DNA of 64,000 nt from an uncultured Verrucomicrobiota bacterium (GTDB taxonomy: Bacteria; Verrucomicrobiota; Kiritimatiellia; CAIVKH01): contig CALMUP010000005.1 in the NCBI GenBank assembly GCA_937872895.1, positions 64,001 through 128,000 on the forward strand, written 5' to 3'. Below, in pieces: positions 1 through 7,499 of this stretch. The translations under genes were made by a program, and so were the position numbers. Numbering within the stretch: position 1 is the first letter of the stretch; each line of letters opens with the position of its first letter. The notes beneath the pieces are model-generated. The model did no database searches and was not told where the DNA came from. It was given only the letters and a program-made list of their open reading frames with translations.

Positions 1-1
1 G

Positions 2-2029
2 CTGCTGTTCATCGGCCTCGACCGCATGGTCCATGAACGCTCCGTCGCCGGCGGCGCCCTCGCCGGCCTGACCATCGCGCTGGCCAGCTTCGCCGACGCC
101 CACTGCTTCTTCTTCTCCGTCATCGCCACTCCCGCCTGGTTCCTGTTCGCCTGGGCGGTGCGCAGTGCCGGCTCCGGCTTCACCATTACCCGCGACGACG
201 CCAAGGCGACCTTCGGCGGCGGCGCGCTGATCGCCCTGCTTGCCGGTTTCGCGTATTTCGCGCAGAAGCTGATGACCGCGACCATCGAGAAGTCCGAGGC
301 CTCCACCGGACGCACCCTGCAGGAAGTCGCCCTGTTCACCCCGTGGCCGGACGGCCTGCTCTCGTGGACCGTGCACGGCGTGTCGGAACACATCTATGTC
401 GGCTTCACGCTGATCGCCCTGCTGCTGCTCGGCCTCGTCGTCGCCGTACGCGCCCTCCGCCGCGCCTCCGACCGCCCGGCCACCCGCACCGCAGTGGTCG
501 CCCTGGGCCTGACCGCCTTCGGCATCGGCCTGGTCATCGCCCTCGCCCTCGGCGCGAACGGCCCCTTCGAGGGCCGCGTGTTCCTCTGGGCGCGCGAGCT
601 GATCCCGCCGTACAAGATGATCCGCCAGACTGCGAAGGTGTACTGCCTGCTGCCTTCGCTGATCGCGGTGTTCGCCGCGGTCAGCTTCCGCCTGATCCGA
701 CTTGCCCCGTGGAAACCGGCCACCGTCCTGTGGATCGCCCTGGCCGCCGCCGGGGTGCTGGAAATGTATGTGCGGATCACCCCTCGCATCGGCCTGATCC
801 CCGAAGCGCAGGGAGCCTATGCCGCCGTGGCCTACGACGCCCGCGCGAACAACCGCATCCCCCGCGCCCTGGTCGTCACCCTCTGGCCCGGTGAATCGCA
901 CTTCGCCTCGGTGTACCAGCACTGGTCCTCGGAGTACCACATCCGGATGATCAACGGGTACTTCCCCTTCGTCCCTCAATCGTATGTCACCAACGTCTTC
1001 CAGCGCCTGCAAAGCGCGAACATCGGGGCCCTCGACGACACGCAGCTCGACTGGCTGCTCGAACGCGGCTTCCATTACCTGCTGGTCCACGAGAACATCT
1101 ACCCGAACAAGGTCAGCCCTTATCCGGTCGGCTACGCGTTGCATCGGTTGCTGAGCCATCCGCGCGTTGAACCGCTGGCCCAGGACGGCGCGGTCTGGTC
1201 GTTCCGCCTGCGCGAACGACCCCGTGCCGCAACGCCACCCGCACCGCCGGTGGTCTGGCCGACCGACCGTTTTGTCGAGATGGAACGGCTGCGCGCCTCC
1301 CGGGACTTCCTGCGCGACGACCCCGCCGCCTCGGGCGGCCGGTTCGTGGCCCTGACCACGCCCGGCACGACCCTCAACGGACTGCGCTGGGATCTCGGCC
1401 CCGGCATCGTCAACCACATCGCTTTCCGCGTGCGCGGCCAGGGAAACCTCGTGTTCGACCGGCTGGTGGCTGGACAGTCCACCGGCACCATCACCCTGCC
1501 GGTGGACAGCGACACCTGGACCTGGGTGCAGGTCCCGATGCCGCAGCCGGAAACCCGGCGTAATGCCGACACCGTGCTGACCCTCACCGAAGGCGCGATC
1601 GACCTCGACCTCGCCATGCTGGTCGGCGGAACCCTGCCCTCACTGGAGCCCGGCAACGAACTGGCCTTCGCCCCGGCCCACCTGTTCCGCGCCGGCTACA
1701 GCACCCCCGCCTTGTCCGAGGTCGTGTTCGACCCGGCCCGCGAACCGGCCGGCGAACAACTCTACGGCCCGAACCTGCCGCTGCCGGCCGGCCGCTACGA
1801 ACTCCGCGTTGATTTCGCCACGACCGCGCCCGACACCACGCCACTCGGCACCTGGGAGGTCCTGCTGCGTCCGGACCGTCCGCTGGCATCCGCCACCTTG
1901 ATCGCCGGCACCCCGCTGGTCCTGGCCTTCGAGGTTCCCGACAACCTCCCCCTGAACACCATCTTGAAGTTGCATCCCTTCACGCATGCGGTTACCGTCC
2001 GCACCTTTGCGTTGAAACGGATCGAATAG
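2..2029 (+). CDS. Multi-pass membrane protein, GT-C-like (5' partial)
   Basis: The reading frame is open to the left edge (at least eight codons precede the first visible ATG at 26), so the N-terminus is missing. The first ~240 visible residues hold about six hydrophobic segments separated by short loops; the remaining ~430 residues look extracytoplasmic, with beta-rich segments and no further clear membrane helix except at the margins. A charged stretch, RQTAK, follows a membrane helix around residue 200, a layout seen in GT-C/YfhO-like membrane proteins that act on lipid-linked sugars. I cannot name a family with certainty. The next gene starts 2 bases after the stop, so the two are probably co-transcribed. 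Confidence 0.6.
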   Translation: MLFIGLDRMVHERSVAGGALAGLTIALASFADAHCFFFSVIATPAWFLFAWAVRSAGSGFTITRDDAKATFGGGALIALLAGFAYFAQKLMTATIEKSEASTGRTLQEVALFTPWPDGLLSWTVHGVSEHIYVGFTLIALLLLGLVVAVRALRRASDRPATRTAVVALGLTAFGIGLVIALALGANGPFEGRVFLWARELIPPYKMIRQTAKVYCLLPSLIAVFAAVSFRLIRLAPWKPATVLWIALAAAGVLEMYVRITPRIGLIPEAQGAYAAVAYDARANNRIPRALVVTLWPGESHFASVYQHWSSEYHIRMINGYFPFVPQSYVTNVFQRLQSANIGALDDTQLDWLLERGFHYLLVHENIYPNKVSPYPVGYALHRLLSHPRVEPLAQDGAVWSFRLRERPRAATPPAPPVVWPTDRFVEMERLRASRDFLRDDPAASGGRFVALTTPGTTLNGLRWDLGPGIVNHIAFRVRGQGNLVFDRLVAGQSTGTITLPVDSDTWTWVQVPMPQPETRRNADTVLTLTEGAIDLDLAMLVGGTLPSLEPGNELAFAPAHLFRAGYSTPALSEVVFDPAREPAGEQLYGPNLPLPAGRYELRVDFATTAPDTTPLGTWEVLLRPDRPLASATLIAGTPLVLAFEVPDNLPLNTILKLHPFTHAVTVRTFALKRIE

Positions 2030-2031
2030 AC

Positions 2032-2889
2032 ATGCCCATTGCCCAGACCCAGCGACTCGCCATCTCCTATCAGCAATCCGGCATCGGCCCGGATGTGGTC
2101 ATGGTCCACGGCCTCGCCGCCAACCTCGCCTTCTGGTACCTCAAGATCGTCCCCCACTTCACGCCGCACTACCGGGTGACCGCCTACGACCTGCGCGGCC
2201 ACGGCCGCTCCGAGATGCCGCCCACCGGTTACACCACCCGCGACCTGGCCGAGGACCTGATCGCCCTGCTCGATGAACGCGGGATTGAGAAGGCCCACCT
2301 GGTCGGCCACAGCATCGGCGGTTCGGTCTGCGTGCATGCCGCGGTGCTCCACCCCGAACGCGTGGCCAGCCTGACCCTCGTCGAGTGCCGCCTGCACGCC
2401 TTCCAACCGCTGCTCAACCGCGACAACGAGGGATTCTGGGCCAAACACGGACCCGAACTCGAAGCCCGCGGCATCACCATCCCGAAAAACACCCCAAAGG
2501 TGTTCTACGCGCTGATCCAGGAACTCACCCCGCTCGCCGACAAGGGCTTCGTCAACCCGAACGCGATTCCCGGCCTTTCCGGCGGACCGCTCGACGCGAA
2601 GAGCCGCGCCGGCCAACGCTGGGTCAAGCTGATCACCGAGACCACCTTCCCCGGCGACCTGCAGGAGACCGCCGGCCTCACCGCCGACAAGATCACCGCC
2701 ATCCCCCATCCCTGCCTGCTGATGTACGGCTCGCGCTCCAACTTCATGGGTACCTGCGAAGCACTCACCCAGGCCCTCCCCGCCGCCAAGGCCCACATCT
2801 TCGCCGACCGCGGCCACTTCTTCCCGGTCACCGAACCGAACCTGATCTCCCACCACACCCTCGACTTCCTCGCGCAACTGCCCGCCTGA
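2032..2889 (+). CDS. Alpha/beta-fold hydrolase
   Basis: A 285-residue protein with the full alpha/beta-hydrolase signature: oxyanion-hole region VHGLAAN near residue 25, nucleophile elbow GHSIGGS near residue 95, and the catalytic histidine in DRGHFF near residue 263. No signal peptide, so cytoplasmic. Substrate cannot be told from sequence; the closest functional classes are esterases, haloperoxidase-like hydrolases and C-C hydrolases. It starts 2 bases after the preceding membrane-protein gene, suggesting translational coupling. Confidence 0.85.
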   Translation: MPIAQTQRLAISYQQSGIGPDVVMVHGLAANLAFWYLKIVPHFTPHYRVTAYDLRGHGRSEMPPTGYTTRDLAEDLIALLDERGIEKAHLVGHSIGGSVCVHAAVLHPERVASLTLVECRLHAFQPLLNRDNEGFWAKHGPELEARGITIPKNTPKVFYALIQELTPLADKGFVNPNAIPGLSGGPLDAKSRAGQRWVKLITETTFPGDLQETAGLTADKITAIPHPCLLMYGSRSNFMGTCEALTQALPAAKAHIFADRGHFFPVTEPNLISHHTLDFLAQLPA

Positions 2890-3018
2890 CCAAAGGCCTC
2901 CGTTGGGTGACCGTGGCCGGCTACCTCCCGGCCGGCATCGACCTGGCCGACCGCAAACAGATGAGCCGGCGATTCGGCCGTCGGGCATGATCGCCGTTGA
3001 ACCCGAAAAAGAAATTGA

Positions 3019-3055
3019 AACCACGGATGAACACGGATGGACACAGATTCACGGG
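3019..3055. repeat. CACGGAT/AACACGGAT degenerate tandem repeat
   Basis: Three imperfect copies of a ~10-base unit (CACGGATGAA, CACGGATGGA, CACAGATTCA) lie in tandem. A related run occurs at 34138-34169 and, inverted, at 34244-34265, so this is a dispersed family within the window. Such runs are often miscalled as small proteins; no coding role is supported. Confidence 0.7.
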
Positions 3056-3113
3056 GGTGCCCTTCATACCACGGGACTGAAAAGTCAGGGCTCCTTCCTA
3101 TGACGAACCCGTC

Positions 3114-3279
3114 CTAGTCTCCTGTCCCGGAAATAGCTATGCACATGGAGGGGCACGCTTCCGCGTGCCCGCAGTCGCGATATACGCCGTGCGGACGCGC
3201 GGGAGCGCGTCCCTCCAGATCAGAACACGGTCACATGGTATGATAACTGTGATCAGGAATTTCCGGGACAGGAGACTAG
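3114..3279. mobile_element. MITE-like element with perfect 21-bp terminal inverted repeats
   Basis: The ends 3114-3134 and 3259-3279 are perfect 21-base inverted repeats. Each outer end is CTAG, itself a palindrome, so it may be a target duplication with 17-bp true ends. Inside are two GC hairpins, GGGCACGC/GCGTGCCC (about 3150-3170) and GGACGCGC/GCGCGTCC (about 3192-3212), flanked by GGAGG and CCTCC. No coding capacity. This fits a non-autonomous element mobilised in trans by a transposase of unknown family. Confidence 0.65.
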
Positions 3280-3308
3280 TGCCTTCATCCGTATGAATGG
3301 GTGTTAAC

Positions 3309-3341
3309 CCCCGCCGAAGGCGGATCCGCCTATGGCGGGCG
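3309..3341. repeat. Imperfect palindrome around GGCGGATCCGCC
   Basis: CCGCCGAAGGCGGATCCGCC continues into TATGGCGG, giving nested inverted repeats (GGCGGATCCGCC core; CCGCC/GGCGG outer arms). It probably folds as a hairpin. It lies downstream of the inverted-repeat element with no adjacent gene end, so a terminator role is not evident. Confidence 0.5.
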
Positions 3342-3563
3342 TGGTTCCTTCAACTCCGGTTTTCGGGTTGAAACGGGAGCAACCGCCCTCTGGTCACACG
3401 ACCGGAATTTCCGAACCGTCCCGGGCCTTCCGGTGCATGACCCGCTCGGCATCCACGATTAGCAACGAACACCGGCCGTGCACATGGTACGCGCCCTGCA
3501 CGTCGTCATGCGACGATCAGGCAGGTGCATCACACCGGCCGGCTTCCGGATCACCGCGGCGTT

Positions 3564-3713
3564 TCAGCACGAACAGCCGGCGTGGCCGCAGCCCTTCTTG
3601 GTCTTGTGGCCGTCGGCGCAGTGCGGACTGCAATAGAGCTTGCCGCCTTTTTTGACGGCGTTCTTCTCATCCACCTTGCACACGCAGGCGGGACAGGCGC
3701 ATTTGGTCTTCAT
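3564..3713 (-). CDS. Prokaryotic metallothionein (SmtA/BmtA type)
   Basis: A 49-residue protein with nine cysteines in the arrangement KCACPACVC ... YCSPHCADGH ... KGCGHAGCSC, which follows cyanobacterial SmtA almost motif for motif, including the central C-x3-CADGH and terminal CGHxGCxC histidine/cysteine ligands. It would bind Zn, Cd or Cu in a thiolate cluster in the cytoplasm. The start was chosen at 3713 because the family begins here and GGAAG lies six bases upstream. Its ATG overlaps the stop of the ArsR-type regulator gene (ATGA), so both are translated from one transcript. In Synechococcus smtA and smtB are divergent; here they are co-directional. Confidence 0.93.
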   Translation of the reverse strand: MKTKCACPACVCKVDEKNAVKKGGKLYCSPHCADGHKTKKGCGHAGCSC

Positions 3714-4045
3714 GGTGTCTTCCTTTTCGATGAAGGGGAAAGGCATTGATCGGCGTGGTGGGTGATGTCGGCCAGCATGTGGCGGATGTGCCGGTCGGCA
3801 GGCTGGTAATAGACCCGACGGCCATCGCGCTCCGCCTCGACCAACCCGGCGGTGCGCAACAAGCGCAGGTGATGGCTGGTCAGCGGAAGGGACAACCCGG
3901 ACTGGGTGGCCAGCTCGGTGACCGTCCGGGGTTTGACCAGGCAACCCAGCACCAGCGACAGGCGGGTCGGATCGCCGAGCAGGCGGAACATGCGGGCCAT
4001 GCGGACCGTCCGCAGCCGCTCAGGGGATCGGGGTTTGCCTGCCAT
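3710..4045 (-). CDS. ArsR/SmtB-family metal-responsive repressor
   Basis: A 111-residue winged-helix protein with the ArsR core: LLGDPTRLSLVLGC, recognition-helix region SLPLTSHHLRLLRTAGLV, and beta-wing RDGRRVYYQP. The alpha-5 zinc-site pattern is largely kept: D84-x-H86 and H97 match the SmtB spacing, with Q100 where SmtB has Glu, and C101 adjacent. It therefore likely senses Zn/Cd and represses its own operon, which includes the metallothionein overlapping its stop codon. A near-palindrome just upstream of the start (4048-4071) is the likely operator. Confidence 0.92.
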   Translation of the reverse strand: MAGKPRSPERLRTVRMARMFRLLGDPTRLSLVLGCLVKPRTVTELATQSGLSLPLTSHHLRLLRTAGLVEAERDGRRVYYQPADRHIRHMLADITHHADQCLSPSSKRKTP

Positions 4046-4047
4046 GC

Positions 4048-4071
4048 TTTAACACTTCAACATGTGTTTAA
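4048..4071 (-). promoter_or_regulatory. Putative ArsR/SmtB operator
   Basis: TTTAACAC and GTGTTTAA face each other across ATGTTGAA-like spacer sequence, 7 of 8 arm positions complementary. The palindrome lies only three bases upstream of the regulator's start codon, where bound repressor would cover the promoter or ribosome-binding region. ArsR-family operators are typically AT-rich inverted repeats of this size. Confidence 0.6.
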
Positions 4072-4114
4072 GTATGTAAAGCCAATTCCGCCCGGTACGC
4101 GTGCGGCGTGACGG

Positions 4115-4789
4115 TCAGTACCCGGAATCCGGGGCGTCGATGCACAGGCGCAGGCGGGTTTCCCCGGCGTGACGGACCGGATGGGAGCGGTGGACCAGGC
4201 CCTCGCCGCGTTTTCCCGTGTAGCCGGCCCCCTTGAAGACCATGACCGAGCCGGTGGGCGCAACACGCACCATGCCCGGATCCGGCACGATGCGGCGGTT
4301 GGCCTCCTCGATGGAGTATGCCGGTTGACCCAACGCCGCCCGGTTCACGTGCGCACCCGGAACCCACTCCGTCCCCGGCCCGGCATAGGTGCACAACAAC
4401 CGCAGCCGCAGGAAATCGACATGGAACTTGGTGCAACCATCGTCGCGCAGTGTCTCCAGCCGCACCCGGACCTTGTCCCGACCGTCGATCCGGGCGAATA
4501 CCCCGGCGAGGAAGGTGACATCCACCGCAAACGCCCGCAACGCCCTCCCCGGTTCGCAACCGGCATGCATCAACTCACCCAGCAGGCGCGCGGTCATACG
4601 GTGGTCAGGTATCCCAGGGAAATCAATGGATAGGTCACGTTTATGGATCCATGTGGATAGTGATTCAATAATCTCCCGATCCAGGGCACGCTCCCACACC
4701 ACCACATCCCTTCCCGCATCCAGAATGCGCGACAACCCACCGGCATCACCCACGACCACCGCATCCACCGATTGTTCAAGCTCAAGCAT
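4115..4789 (-). CDS. DUF1826 family protein
   Basis: A 224-residue cytoplasmic protein recognised as DUF1826 from RDDGCTKFHVDFLRLRLLC followed by TYAGPGTEW and the C-terminal HRSHPV segment. The conserved FHVD and later His residues suggest a metal-binding, possibly cupin- or dioxygenase-like fold, but no reaction is established. DUF1826 genes commonly sit beside COG0523 GTPases in zinc-responsive loci, as here (COG0523 at 5566). It is divergent from the FmdB-like gene, and a palindromic AT-rich box (4809-4822) lies between them. Confidence 0.8.
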   Translation of the reverse strand: MLELEQSVDAVVVGDAGGLSRILDAGRDVVVWERALDREIIESLSTWIHKRDLSIDFPGIPDHRMTARLLGELMHAGCEPGRALRAFAVDVTFLAGVFARIDGRDKVRVRLETLRDDGCTKFHVDFLRLRLLCTYAGPGTEWVPGAHVNRAALGQPAYSIEEANRRIVPDPGMVRVAPTGSVMVFKGAGYTGKRGEGLVHRSHPVRHAGETRLRLCIDAPDSGY

Positions 4790-4808
4790 TGACAGAACCC
4801 TCTTTATC

Positions 4809-4822
4809 GATATTGTATTATC
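4809..4822. promoter_or_regulatory. Candidate Zur-type operator
   Basis: GATATTGTATTATC is an interrupted palindrome (outer GATA/TATC perfect, 10 of 14 positions symmetric) in the divergent space between DUF1826 and the FmdB-like gene. It resembles the proteobacterial Zur box containing GATATTATAACAT. Context (COG0523, DUF1826) favours zinc control, but binding is inferred. Confidence 0.4.
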
Positions 4823-4872
4823 ATTTAACGGGTTTGTCTACCCCCTGGATAGATGGAAAGGGACGGTTCCTC

Positions 4873-5097
4873 ATGCCGGTGTATGTGTACGAAACGATCC
4901 ATGCGCGCGCGGGCCAGCGTGAACGGTTTGAAGTGCGGCAGGGCATGCAGGACCCGGCGTTGACCCATCACCCGCTCTCCGGAAAACCGGTGCGGCGGGT
5001 TATCACCGGTGGTCTGGGCGTCGTAACCGTACGCACTGCATCGCGTCCGCCAGCCCGCGCCGCGTCCCATGCAGCCTGTTGCCCCGGTTGCCACTGA
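4873..5097 (+). CDS. FmdB-like small protein lacking its zinc-ribbon cysteines
   Basis: A 74-residue protein following the FmdB/zinc-ribbon layout (MPVYVYETI, then FEVRQGMQDPALTHHPLSGKPVRRVITGG), matching the family's usual FEV-x-QSM-x-DPPLT ... VRRLISGG. The two CxxC knuckles are replaced by ARAG and HPLSG, so the canonical zinc site is absent; a different CCPGCH cluster sits at the very C-terminus. The start was taken at 4873 because the family begins MPxYxY and AAGGGA lies upstream. Such zinc-free paralogues are typical of zinc-limitation regulons, fitting the neighbours. Function of FmdB-like proteins is not established. Confidence 0.7.
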   Translation: MPVYVYETIHARAGQRERFEVRQGMQDPALTHHPLSGKPVRRVITGGLGVVTVRTASRPPARAASHAACCPGCH

Positions 5098-5109
5098 TCC
5101 CGAACGTCC

Positions 5110-5569
5110 ATGCGATTCCACTCAAGCCATCGTTGGTTTCCGGGAATCCTGCCCGGTGCACCGGAACCCCGGGCCCTGGAAGACCAGACCGACGAAGTCC
5201 GTCGTGTGGTGAAACGGCTGCTCGCCTTGCTGGATGAGCACCAGGAGCAGGCCGTGCGGCTCAAGACGGATTTCTCCCGCGCCGATGCGGTCGCGGTGAT
5301 CGATGCCCTGCTCGCCGAAGCCGACCGCAACGACCCGCGTCCGTGGCTCAAGACCACCGACCCGATGCACGAATACCTGCGCTGCACGCTGTACGATGAA
5401 TGGCTGGGCGAATCCGAGCAACGTGCTCTATACCACGCGGGTGAACGAGGACACGGTGCGTTACGAGGCGATGCCTGGCAATGTGTGGAAAACCTGCCTG
5501 ATCACCTTGCGCCGGTTGATTCAGCCGGAAGCACCCTCCCAACCAAGCCCCCACGGAAACCTCCCATGA
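5110..5569 (+). pseudogene. Unrecognised protein gene with apparent frameshift
   Basis: From 5110 the frame reads a plausible cytoplasmic protein (HRWFPGILPG, RRVVKRLLALLDEHQEQ, PMHEYLRCTLYDEWLG) to about 5420. The same frame then turns unlike protein (GERGHGALRGDAW), while another frame gives RYEAMPGNVWKTCLITLRRL and ends with TGA at 5567-5569, overlapping the next gene's ATG as ATGA. That coupled stop argues the true C-terminus is in the second frame, with a shift between about 5411 and 5445. It may be a sequencing error, a real mutation or programmed frameshifting. Product about 150 residues; no family recognised. Position suggests a role with the COG0523 GTPase. Confidence 0.6.
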
Positions 5570-6531
5570 CCCCGCTCATCCTGCTCACCGGCTTTCTCGG
5601 TTCCGGTAAAACCACCTTGTTGCGGCAGTTGATTCCGCTCCTGGCCGCGCGCAACCTGGCCCCGTGCGTCATCCTCAACGATTACCGGAATGCCCACCTC
5701 GAAGCGGAGACCTTGCGCAACCTGACCGACCAGATCGTGCCGATCGGCGGTACCTGTGTGTGTTGCGACTCGCGGTATCCGTTGATGGAGGCCTTGTCCT
5801 CCGCAACCCTGACCGACCGTTCGGTGATGCTGCTCGAGGCGAACGGGACGGCGGACGCCCCGGAACTGATCGAATTGCTCTCCGCCGATCCCGGCGTGGC
5901 CCGCTATACCCTGCCGGTGCAGGTGGCCGTGGTGGACGTCCAGCGCTGGCAGAAACGGTATTTCCATAACAAGCTGGAGCGTTCCCAGGTTCCGACCGCC
6001 GGCTACCTCGTGCTGACCCGCGCGACCGAGGTACCGGCCTTTCGCCTCCAGCAGGTCACCGACGAACTGGCCGCGATCGCCCCGCGGGCCACCCGGCAAA
6101 CCCCGGATACCCTCGCCGACCTGATGACCGAGTTGACCCTCTCGGCCCACCACCTGCCCGCCCGGCGTTTTTCCGCCGGGACCGCCATGCCACCCGCGCA
6201 CCATCCCCGTCACCGCCATTCCGCGCAACACCACTTCTCCTCCTGCGAACTGCGCCTGCCGCCACGCGTGGACCTCGAGGACCTGCGTACCTTCCTCACC
6301 GGATTGCCGCCCGAAGTGATCCGTGCCAAAGGCGTGGCCTACGAGAACAACGCCGCGAATACCCCGTGGTACTTCCAGAAGGTCGAGGGTCGCGACGAAG
6401 TGACCTTCCACCGGATCGACGCCCAGATCGTGTACGATCCGGTCATGATCCTGATCGGGGTGTTGATCAATCCCGCGGATTACCGGGTGCCGCTGGCCGC
6501 GCTCGGGGCGGCGGCGGATCCTGTTCCCTGA
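5566..6531 (+). CDS. COG0523 (CobW-like) GTP-dependent metal chaperone
   Basis: A 321-residue G3E-family GTPase starting MTPLILLTGFLGSGKTTLL (Walker A residues 8-18). It carries the family's metal-binding CxCC motif in GGTCVCCDS near residue 65, and a His-rich stretch (HHPRHRHSAQHH) near residues 208-219 before the C-terminal CobW domain. Such proteins insert or deliver Zn, Co or Ni to target proteins; the zinc-scarcity subset is linked to DUF1826 and FmdB-like neighbours, as here. The start at 5566 was chosen because it begins exactly at the Walker A strand and overlaps the upstream stop as ATGA. Confidence 0.9.
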   Translation: MTPLILLTGFLGSGKTTLLRQLIPLLAARNLAPCVILNDYRNAHLEAETLRNLTDQIVPIGGTCVCCDSRYPLMEALSSATLTDRSVMLLEANGTADAPELIELLSADPGVARYTLPVQVAVVDVQRWQKRYFHNKLERSQVPTAGYLVLTRATEVPAFRLQQVTDELAAIAPRATRQTPDTLADLMTELTLSAHHLPARRFSAGTAMPPAHHPRHRHSAQHHFSSCELRLPPRVDLEDLRTFLTGLPPEVIRAKGVAYENNAANTPWYFQKVEGRDEVTFHRIDAQIVYDPVMILIGVLINPADYRVPLAALGAAADPVP

Positions 6532-6564
6532 CTCGTTTGATCGCCCTTCCTGCGTGCCTCCGCA

Positions 6565-6594
6565 TTGACACCCACCGCACCGAGTCGCTACGGT
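6565..6594 (+). promoter_or_regulatory. Possible sigma-70 promoter for the SDR gene
   Basis: TTGACA at 6565-6570 is followed 18 bases later by TACGGT (6589-6594), a weak -10. The SDR start codon lies about 20 bases further on. The -35 is perfect, the -10 poor. Confidence 0.35.
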
Positions 6595-6613
6595 GCTGGC
6601 CGGAGAATTTCCC

Positions 6614-7390
6614 ATGAACGAATCTGCCAGCCCATTCAAGGACCAGTCCGTCATCATTACCGGCGGGGCCAGTGGTATCGGTCGCGCCTCGGCGTTGCGG
6701 ATGGCCAAAGCCGGCGCGAAGGTCGCCGTGGTGGACATCAACGAGGCGAACATCCAGTCCATCCTGGCCGAGATCGAGCACACCTGCCCCGGCACCACCA
6801 CCCTCGGCATCCGAACCGACGTCCGTTTCCCCGACCAGGTCGATGCGATGGCCGCGCAGGTGAACGAGGCCTTCGGCCGCATCGATATCCTCATCCACTC
6901 CGCCGGGGTGCTGCGGCCGCCGGGCTCCAGCCCGCGCATCCTGCCGCAAATGGAAACAGCCGATTGCGATGCCCTCATCGACATCAACCTGAAGGGAACC
7001 TTCCTTTGCGACCGCGCCGTGCTGCAGTTCATGATGGCCCAGCGCTCCGGCCAGATCCTGAATATCGCATCGACCTCAGGACTCAAGGGCATCGCCTTTG
7101 ACGCGGTGTATTGCGCGTCGAAATTCGGCGTGGTCGGCCTGACCGAGTCACTGGCCGAGGAGGTGCGGCCGTTCGGCGTCCGTGTCCACCTGCTGCTTCC
7201 CGACGCCGTGGCCACGCCGCTCTGGGACACCAACATCGCCGGTGCACCTGCCGGATCACTTCAACCCGATCGCGTCGCACACGTCATCGAACTCATGCTC
7301 GGCCTGCCCGAGGACATGATCCTCTCGAATGTCGTGGTCGCGCCTTTCAAGACCCGCCGCCGCAAGAAGAAGGACGCGACCGAGTCCTGA
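6614..7390 (+). CDS. Short-chain dehydrogenase/reductase
   Basis: A 258-residue SDR with the Rossmann motif TGGASGIG (residues 16-23), the NAD-preferring acidic residue in VVDIN, HSAGVL in place of NNAG, the catalytic Ser in IASTSGLKG, and YCASK with catalytic Tyr and Lys. A Lys-rich tail (KTRRRKKKD) ends the protein. Substrate unknown. The start at 6614 was chosen because GGAG lies eight bases upstream; a longer frame from 6593 lacks such a site. A 15-bp inverted repeat (7395-7441) follows the stop immediately. Confidence 0.88.
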   Translation: MNESASPFKDQSVIITGGASGIGRASALRMAKAGAKVAVVDINEANIQSILAEIEHTCPGTTTLGIRTDVRFPDQVDAMAAQVNEAFGRIDILIHSAGVLRPPGSSPRILPQMETADCDALIDINLKGTFLCDRAVLQFMMAQRSGQILNIASTSGLKGIAFDAVYCASKFGVVGLTESLAEEVRPFGVRVHLLLPDAVATPLWDTNIAGAPAGSLQPDRVAHVIELMLGLPEDMILSNVVVAPFKTRRRKKKDATES

Positions 7391-7394
7391 AAGG

Positions 7395-7441
7395 TTCCAA
7401 TCCTTGGACACCCGGGGCGCACGGTTGTCCAGGGATTGGAA
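7395..7441. repeat. Inverted repeat TTCCAATCC(T)TGGAC, possible terminator
   Basis: Arms 7395-7409 and 7427-7441 are complementary at 14 of 15 positions around a 17-base loop, starting five bases after the SDR stop. There is no U-run, so it may be a dispersed repeat rather than an intrinsic terminator. A related sequence lies inside the NAD synthetase gene (63831-63880). Confidence 0.6.
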
Positions 7442-7499
7442 TCCCCCATCCACCACGCCGGGACATCCGGATCAACCGGGCGGATAACGGCGCTCCGCT

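Larger units (their letters stand above)
2890..3563. other. Gene-free, repeat-rich interval
   Basis: No credible gene is seen in these ~670 bases. The interval holds a run of a degenerate CACGGAT-type repeat (about 3019-3055), an inverted-repeat element (3114-3279) and an imperfect palindrome around GGCGGATCCGCC (3309-3341). Short open frames here lack ribosome-binding sites and recognisable composition. Confidence 0.6.

Noticed and set aside
2505-3044. Small minus-strand open frame beginning in the CACGGAT repeat
   Set aside because: Its N-terminus is the translated repeat (RVHPWFQF), a known source of false genes, and it runs antisense into the hydrolase gene.
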